From Chloroflexota bacterium (GTDB lineage Bacteria; Chloroflexota; Dehalococcoidia; Lucifugimonadales; CATQGZ01): a stretch of 9,818 bases of DNA. Position numbers and translations under genes: made by a program. Position 1 is the stretch's first letter, and every line of letters starts with the position of its first letter. The notes below the pieces were generated by a model. The model saw only the letters and a program-made list of their open reading frames with translations. It was not told the origin of the DNA and made no database searches. This document shows positions 5,787 through 9,818 of this stretch, piece after piece. The stretch lies in the NCBI GenBank assembly GCA_027624995.1, contig JAQBTI010000066.1, positions 1 through 9,818 on the forward strand. Reading direction: 5' to 3'.

Positions 5787-6851
5787 ATGACTGAAGGACC
5801 TGGCGAAAACACCCGAAAGCGGACCCGTCTGGTCCGACCATATCCAGTCCACACTCTGGAGGAATCCCTCTCTATCGCCGGCGCCATCCAGCGCTCCAAC
5901 TCCGGCCTTCCATTTGACCGGCAGTTGCTTGCTCGCGCCCTCGGAACGACCCCGGCCAGCAGCAGCTTTACGATGAGGCTGAACTCGTCGGCCAAGTATG
6001 GCCTTACTCAGGGCGGATACAACGACGACCGCATCCTTATAACGCCTCGCGGCGAGGCAACGGTAGCACCGAAGGGCGAGGATGAGCGGCGGAGAGCCTT
6101 GCTCGAGGCCTCTCTCGAACCCGACGTATTCCGGCGTTTCTACGAGGTGCTGGATGGCAGGATGCTTCCGGAGGAGGAGTTCGCCCGCAATTTGCTCCAG
6201 CGAGAGCTGGGTATCCGGCCCGACCTGACTTCTGAGTGCTTCCGCATATTGGAGGCCAACGGGCTCTTCACCGGGGTCCTGGAACGCCTGGACAGCGGAA
6301 GTGTTAGCGTCGTCCTGGCACCGAGGCCGGACCATCGGACCGAAACAATTACGCCGATCCATCCGGTTCCGGCGACGGAGGGCCGTAGGCAAAGGGAGAG
6401 CGTGCCCCCTCAGACAGGGAGGGTCTTCATCGGCAACAGCGCCTCCGACGACGCCACTCAGTACGTAAGGTCCGTGCTGGACGATTTCGGGGTCCCGTAC
6501 TCGGTCGGAGAAGTCCAGCCCGGCCGCGGACCTGGCATGTCGGAAGAGGTCTCTGCAGAAATGAGGCGCTGCTCGGCAGCCGTTCTCGTCCTGGGCGACG
6601 ACGGTGGCGACTCGGTCGCTGGACAGGGCCTCGCCGCCAGAGTCTTATACCAGTTGGGGGCTGCCTCGGTCCTGTACGGACCAAACATCGTAATCATCCG
6701 TGGCGCATCTCTGGATCTCGCCCCGGACCTCGACGCCGGCCTCCGGTCCATCGTATTCGAGCCGACATTTCCGGAGCGCACTGGCATGGCATTGTTGGCC
6801 GGGCTCAGGGCCCTCGGGGTTATCGAGGTAATCCCCGGATCGGGCCCATAA
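5787..6851 (+). CDS. Two-domain protein: winged-helix-like N-terminus and TIR-like nucleotide-binding C-terminus
   Basis: A 354-residue protein. ATG 5787 is preferred because GGGAG sits eight bases before it; an ATG at 5760 lacks a ribosome site. Residues 20-165 are helical with short strands, and look like one or two winged-helix-type segments (HTLEESLSIAGAIQRSNSG; KYGLTQGGYNDDRILITPRG; FRILEANGLFTGVL). A Pro/Arg-rich linker spans about 178-210. Residues 212-350 resemble the TIR-like predicted nucleotide-binding family (CAP12/PF10137-like). RVFIGNSASDDATQYVRSVL is strand and helix 1, FGVPYSVGEVQPGRG follows, then CSAAVLVLGDD, and RVLYQLGAASVLYGPNIVII. In that last motif family members usually have E-L-G, and this protein has Gln 289 there, so NADase activity is doubtful. 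No partner genes flank it. A defence or signalling role is possible but only inferred. Confidence 0.65.
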   Translation: MTEGPGENTRKRTRLVRPYPVHTLEESLSIAGAIQRSNSGLPFDRQLLARALGTTPASSSFTMRLNSSAKYGLTQGGYNDDRILITPRGEATVAPKGEDERRRALLEASLEPDVFRRFYEVLDGRMLPEEEFARNLLQRELGIRPDLTSECFRILEANGLFTGVLERLDSGSVSVVLAPRPDHRTETITPIHPVPATEGRRQRESVPPQTGRVFIGNSASDDATQYVRSVLDDFGVPYSVGEVQPGRGPGMSEEVSAEMRRCSAAVLVLGDDGGDSVAGQGLAARVLYQLGAASVLYGPNIVIIRGASLDLAPDLDAGLRSIVFEPTFPERTGMALLAGLRALGVIEVIPGSGP

Positions 6852-6878
6852 CGGTTATTTCACATAACGGTTATGTCA
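6847..6878. repeat. Two tandem 16-bp copies of a palindromic sequence
   Basis: CATAACGGTTATTTCA (6847-6862) is followed directly by CATAACGGTTATGTCA (6863-6878), with 15 of 16 bases identical. Each unit holds the odd palindrome ATAAC-G-GTTAT; in the second copy it extends to ACATAAC-G-GTTATGT, seven-base arms. The first copy contains the TAA stop of the TIR-like gene. A further half-site ACATAAC is at 6904-6910, and ACTATAGT, an eight-base perfect palindrome, is at 6912-6919. The 98 bases before the hflX stop hold nothing else I recognise and no clear U-tract terminator. The spacing looks like operator sites more than a terminator. Confidence 0.8.
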
Positions 6879-6949
6879 ACTCCACGGCGCTACACTACAG
6901 TTTACATAACTACTATAGTGCGAACCTGCCACAAAGCCGTCAAGAGCCG

Positions 6950-8089
6950 TTAGGCCGTCGTCGCTTCGAGCTTCGCTTCGATCGCTTCTAGGAGATCCCC
7001 CAGGCCTCGACCCGATAGCGCCGAGACCATGACCGCATTCCCCTGCTCCGTCAGAAGCCTGCTGACGGTCCCGCCTAACTCAACTTCCGCGTCCGTTTCA
7101 AGTAGATCGGACTTGTTGAGTGCCAGTATGCGCGGCTTGTCGGCCAAGCCCAGGTCGCTCAGCGTCCGGTCGACAACCTGGGCCTGCTCCGCGGCGTTGG
7201 CGTGGGCGACATCGACTACATGGACCATCAGCGCCGACTCCGACAACTCTTCCAGAGTGGCGCGAAAGGCAGCAACGACCGGCGGAGGGAGCTTCTGGAT
7301 CAGTCCCACAGTGTCGGTCAGGAGGAATTCTCGGCCGGACTCCGGGACAACCTTGCGGGTGACAGGGTCCAGCGTGGAGAACATCCGGCTCTCAGCAATC
7401 ACGCCCGCGCCGGTCAAGCGGTTTAGGAGCGTGCTCTTGCCCGAATTGGTATATCCGACCAGGGAGACCACCGATATCATATTCTCCTGACGACGCGCCT
7501 GGTAGAGGCCACGGTGGCGCCGTACGTCATCAAGGTCCTTCCTTAGCTTTGTAATACGGTTGCGAACGAGCCGCCGGTCGGTCTCGATCTGCGTCTCCCC
7601 GGGCCCTCTCGTACCGATCCCGCCGCCGAGTCGCTCGAGGTGAGACCATTGGCCAGCCAGTCTGGGCAGGAGGTACTCGTTCTGCGCCAGGTCGACCTGG
7701 AGACGCCCCTCTTTTGTCTGTGCCCTCCGAGCGAACACATCCAGAATCAGCGCTGTGCGGTCGATAACCTTGATGTCTTCCAGGCCGTTCTCTAGGTTGC
7801 GCTGCTGTGTCGGAGTCAGCTCGTCGTCACATATGACAGTCGTGGCCCGCCGTTCCTCGCACAGCCGCATTATCTCGTTGATCTTGCCCTTACCGACGTA
7901 GGTATGGGTGGCCCTGGGCAGGCGTTGCACTAGAGAACCCGCGACTCTGGCCCCGGCGCTGCGCGCCAACTCCCCGAGCTCCTCCAGCGACTCATCCGGA
8001 CTCAACGTCGAATCGTCGCCTCTAATGCTGACCGCGACCAGGACGGCACGCTCCACTGGGCGTTCAGTTCGGACTACGGTCTTTGGAAT
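6950..8089 (-). CDS. hflX: Ribosome-associated GTPase HflX
   Basis: HflX binds 50S subunits and splits stalled or hibernating 70S ribosomes using GTP. Numbered from GTG 8056 (368 residues), the N-terminal domain has [13 protein letters not shown] (50-62). The linker shows [20 protein letters not shown] (143-162), diagnostic for HflX. The G domain has G1 GYTNSGKST (201-209), G2 Thr in [10 protein letters not shown]3 DTVG (248-251), G4 NKSD (314-317) and G5 SAL (345-347). GTG 8056 has no ribosome site. The frame stays open upstream, and an ATT codon at 8089 lies five bases after GGGGAGG (8101-8095). Starting there gives (M)[17 protein letters not shown], similar to family N-termini, so I extend to it; 8056 is the conservative choice. 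The gene follows dapL by 16 bases, probably in one operon. Confidence 0.93.
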   Translation of the reverse strand: MPKTVVRTERPVERAVLVAVSIRGDDSTLSPDESLEELGELARSAGARVAGSLVQRLPRATHTYVGKGKINEIMRLCEERRATTVICDDELTPTQQRNLENGLEDIKVIDRTALILDVFARRAQTKEGRLQVDLAQNEYLLPRLAGQWSHLERLGGGIGTRGPGETQIETDRRLVRNRITKLRKDLDDVRRHRGLYQARRQENMISVVSLVGYTNSGKSTLLNRLTGAGVIAESRMFSTLDPVTRKVVPESGREFLLTDTVGLIQKLPPPVVAAFRATLEELSESALMVHVVDVAHANAAEQAQVVDRTLSDLGLADKPRILALNKSDLLETDAEVELGGTVSRLLTEQGNAVMVSALSGRGLGDLLEAIEAKLEATTA

Positions 8090-8094
8090 AGCGG

Positions 8095-8101
8095 CCTCCC
8101 C
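8095..8101 (-). promoter_or_regulatory. Ribosome binding site that favours an AUU start for hflX
   Basis: GGGGAGG on the minus strand lies in the short gap between the dapL stop (8106-8108) and the ATT at 8089, with five bases between. It is the only strong ribosome site before hflX. No ATG, GTG or TTG in the frame stands at a suitable distance from it. Confidence 0.5.
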
Positions 8102-8105
8102 TGCC

Positions 8106-9284
8106 TTACGCCGTCGCCTTGGCCGGAATGGTCCAGGCCTCCAGACGCTCCAGTCCCCGCTCGAAGTCGTCGTCGGCGATGGTCAACGACAGCCTGATGT
8201 ACCCCTCTCCGTGGCGTCCGTATCCCGACCCGGGTGTGACAACGATGTCGCGTTCCTCGAGCAACATTTCAGTCAGCTCGGCTGAAGAGTATCCTTCGGG
8301 GATCTTCGCCCAGACGTACAGGCTCGCTTTTGGTGGGTCGACATGCAGGCCGACGCGTCTTAGCGCCTCGATGAGCCGGTCCCGACGTCGCTGGTAGATG
8401 GCGTTTCGGCCGTCCATTGAGTCTACTGGGCCGTTCAGCGCCTCGATCCCCATCATCTGGATCGCCTGCGGCACTCCTGAATCTAGGTTCGACTTCACGA
8501 CCATCAGGGCGTTGATGAGCTCGGCGTTGCCCAATGCTACCCCCAGTCTCCAGCCGGTCATGTTGTAGCTCTTTGACAGCGAATGGAACTCCAGTGATAT
8601 GTCCTTCGCGCCGGGTACCTGTAGGAAGCTAACGGGCCTGAGGCCGTCGTATGCGACCTCGGTGTAGCAAGCGTCATGCATCACCAAAATGTCGTTGGCC
8701 TTGGCAAAGTCCACAACCTTGGAGAAGTAGTCCAGATCTGCCAAAGCGCCGGTCGGGTTGTTCGGGTAGTTCAGCCACATCACCCTGGCCTTGGATGCTA
8801 CATCGGCCGGAATCGCGTCCAGGTCCGGTAGCCAGGCGTTTTCCTCCAGAAGGGGCATCCAATGGCACTCACCGCCGGCGAACCAGGTGCCCACGGAGTA
8901 GACGGGGTAGCCAGGGTCCGGAACAAGCGCAATATCGCCGGGATCGATGAAGCAGAACGACGCATGGCCGATCCCCTCTTTGGCCCCAATAAGCGAAAGA
9001 ACCTCGGTCTTCGGGTCCAGGGACAGCCCGAAGCGACGCCAGTACCATCCAGCTGCGGCCTCGCGGAAGGCCGGGAGGCCTTCGGTCTCCGGGTAACGGT
9101 GATTCCGCGTGTCAAGGGCCGCCTCCCGAAGGGTATCGACGATCGGTGAGGGCGTAGGAATGTCGGGGTCGCCGATCCCGAAGCTGATCACCTCGACGCC
9201 CTGGGCTTTTTTCTCGGCGATCTTGCGACTGATGCCGACGAACAGGTACGGCGGCACCTTCTCGATACGTTTTGAGAGTCTCAT
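8106..9284 (-). CDS. dapL: LL-diaminopimelate aminotransferase
   Basis: A PLP-dependent class I/II aminotransferase that converts tetrahydrodipicolinate and glutamate directly to LL-diaminopimelate, bypassing the succinylase and acetylase routes of lysine synthesis. ATG 9284 gives 392 residues beginning [15 protein letters not shown], as in the family, with GGAGG four bases upstream; longer starts such as 9359 add unrelated residues. Numbered from ATG 9284: [11 protein letters not shown] at 35-45, [16 protein letters not shown] near 61-76, IGAKEGIGH near 99-107, and PDPGYPVY near 122-129. NYPNNPTG at 172-179 and HDACYTE near 203-209 hold PLP-contacting Asn and Asp. [13 protein letters not shown] at 234-246 carries the Schiff-base Lys 238. 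YIRLSLT near the end carries the carboxylate-binding Arg. It lies between dapF and hflX, all leftward. Confidence 0.95.
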   Translation of the reverse strand: MRLSKRIEKVPPYLFVGISRKIAEKKAQGVEVISFGIGDPDIPTPSPIVDTLREAALDTRNHRYPETEGLPAFREAAAGWYWRRFGLSLDPKTEVLSLIGAKEGIGHASFCFIDPGDIALVPDPGYPVYSVGTWFAGGECHWMPLLEENAWLPDLDAIPADVASKARVMWLNYPNNPTGALADLDYFSKVVDFAKANDILVMHDACYTEVAYDGLRPVSFLQVPGAKDISLEFHSLSKSYNMTGWRLGVALGNAELINALMVVKSNLDSGVPQAIQMMGIEALNGPVDSMDGRNAIYQRRRDRLIEALRRVGLHVDPPKASLYVWAKIPEGYSSAELTEMLLEERDIVVTPGSGYGRHGEGYIRLSLTIADDDFERGLERLEAWTIPAKATA

Positions 9285-9403
9285 ACGACCTCCAGGTGAT
9301 TTCTGGGGGTACATGGTACGCGAAGGCGGTAATACAGGTAAAGAGGGGTTCCTGGACAAAAGCTAACCAAAACGCTAAACGAAGTCTTAGACGAGTCTCT
9401 GCA

Positions 9404-9435
9404 TGTCATTCTGATTTGCAGCGAAGAATCTGGGG
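9404..9435. repeat. Fragment resembling a dispersed intergenic repeat
   Basis: The stretch from TGTCATTCTG to GCGAAGAATCTGGGG looks like the TGTCATTCTGAGCG-AAGAATC intergenic repeat that I recall from many bacterial genomes, including Chloroflexota, where it is often one arm of a palindromic element. Inside it ATTCT (9408-9412) and AGAAT (9425-9429) form a short inverted repeat. A five-bp hairpin GTCGC-GAA-GCGAC (9454-9466) follows. The 258-base gap between dapF and dapL otherwise shows only a weak promoter-like TTGTCC-N17-TGTATT on the minus strand. Only a genome-wide count would prove repetition. Confidence 0.4.
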
Positions 9436-9542
9436 CACCGGGCTACTGTCGACGTCGCGAAGCGACAAGTGACCTCTTGCAGCCGTCGTCCCTCATCGCC
9501 CTGACGCAGGTCCTCGGCGCATGGGACTGCAAGCTCTTGGCG

Positions 9543-9818
9543 TTAGTCCGGCCACTCGCCCTCGAAGACCCGCGCCACCGGGCCTTCCATGAACACTTCG
9601 CCCTCGCCCGGCCAGTGAATGGACAAGTCTCCACCGGGGAGGCTCACGGTTACGTCGTCGCCAACGTAGCCGTGCAGGCGCGCCGAAACCGCGACCGCGC
9701 AGGCGCCGGTGCCGCAGGCCTCCGTAAGCCCGGAGCCGCGCTCCCATACCCTGGCCTTTACGTGGGACGAGTCGATCAGATTGACGACCTCGAAGTTCAC
9801 TCGCTGGGGGAACATCGG
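9543..9818 (-). CDS. dapF: Diaminopimelate epimerase, C-terminal part (5' end outside window)
   Basis: DapF interconverts LL- and meso-diaminopimelate with a two-cysteine, cofactor-free mechanism. It supplies lysine synthesis and, where present, peptidoglycan. The visible 91 or so residues run off the right edge. They match the C-terminal lobe: FPQRVNFEVVNLIDSSHVKA, then VWERGSGLTEACGTGACA, which contains the second catalytic Cys in the CGTGA motif and the substrate-binding ERG-SG-T pattern. VTVSLPGGDLSIHW and VFMEGPVARVFEGEW close the fold. The first catalytic Cys lies outside the window. An ATG at 9815 is internal, not the start. The gene reads toward dapL, which catalyses the step just before it, so joint transcription is likely despite the 258-base gap. 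Confidence 0.94.
   Translation of the reverse strand, partial: PMFPQRVNFEVVNLIDSSHVKARVWERGSGLTEACGTGACAVAVSARLHGYVGDDVTVSLPGGDLSIHWPGEGEVFMEGPVARVFEGEWPD

Noticed and set aside
5601..6392. Long minus-strand open frame opposite the TIR-like gene (263 codons)
   Set aside because: The composition is that of an antisense shadow and no domain is recognisable. The plus-strand frame has a promoter, ribosome site and coherent domains.
6862..6876. Palindrome as a rho-independent terminator for the TIR-like gene
   Set aside because: The stem has seven A/T-rich pairs around a one-base centre and no following U-tract, so it fits a protein-binding site better.
6874..6879. TTGACA on the minus strand as a promoter
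   Set aside because: No acceptable -10 at 16-18 bases; it would fire into the 3' end of the TIR-like gene with no obvious product.
7029..7490. Plus-strand open frame inside hflX
   Set aside because: Ser/Thr-rich shadow of the GTPase domain; hflX motifs are clear on the other strand.
9454..9466. GTCGC-GAA-GCGAC hairpin as the dapF terminator
   Set aside because: The stem is only five bp and is not followed by T's on the minus strand.

Overview
The window is GC-rich bacterial DNA, densely packed and mostly housekeeping. Several proteins look like those of Chloroflexota, perhaps the Dehalococcoidia/SAR202 side: the two-part methyltransferase, the NHALEH-motif membrane protein and the LL-diaminopimelate aminotransferase. 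That placement is inference from remembered sequence style, not a database result.

Left part (1-2503). The 3' part of a ribonuclease D gene reads rightward off the left edge. It converges on a leftward SAM-dependent methyltransferase gene that is split by a +1 frame change at an A4 run near 1873-1876. Upstream of that gene is a leftward tRNA-Arg(UCU) with encoded CCA and its own promoter.

Middle part (2504-5786). A leftward NHALEH-motif (DUF6391-like) membrane protein lies divergent from an 80-residue helix-turn-helix protein. The small gene has unusually strong signals: a TTGACA -35, helically phased A-tracts just upstream of it, a strong Shine-Dalgarno, and a near-perfect hairpin/U-tract terminator. 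The terminator is shared back to back with the leftward ctpA-smpB operon (lipoprotein S41 protease, then the trans-translation protein SmpB), whose stop and start codons overlap as TGATG.

Right part (5640-9818). One rightward gene with a near-consensus promoter encodes a two-domain protein: an N-terminal winged-helix-like region and a C-terminal TIR-like nucleotide-binding domain. The position where I expect the catalytic Glu holds Gln. Its stop codon lies inside two tandem 16-bp copies of a palindromic sequence. This isolated gene, inserted between housekeeping operons, is the best candidate for an undescribed system. After it come leftward dapF (3' part), dapL and hflX. DapL makes LL-diaminopimelate and DapF epimerises it to the meso form, so they catalyse consecutive steps of lysine/DAP synthesis. 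hflX (ribosome-splitting GTPase) follows dapL closely and may start at a rare AUU codon. No CRISPR array, insertion sequence, rRNA or tmRNA was seen.
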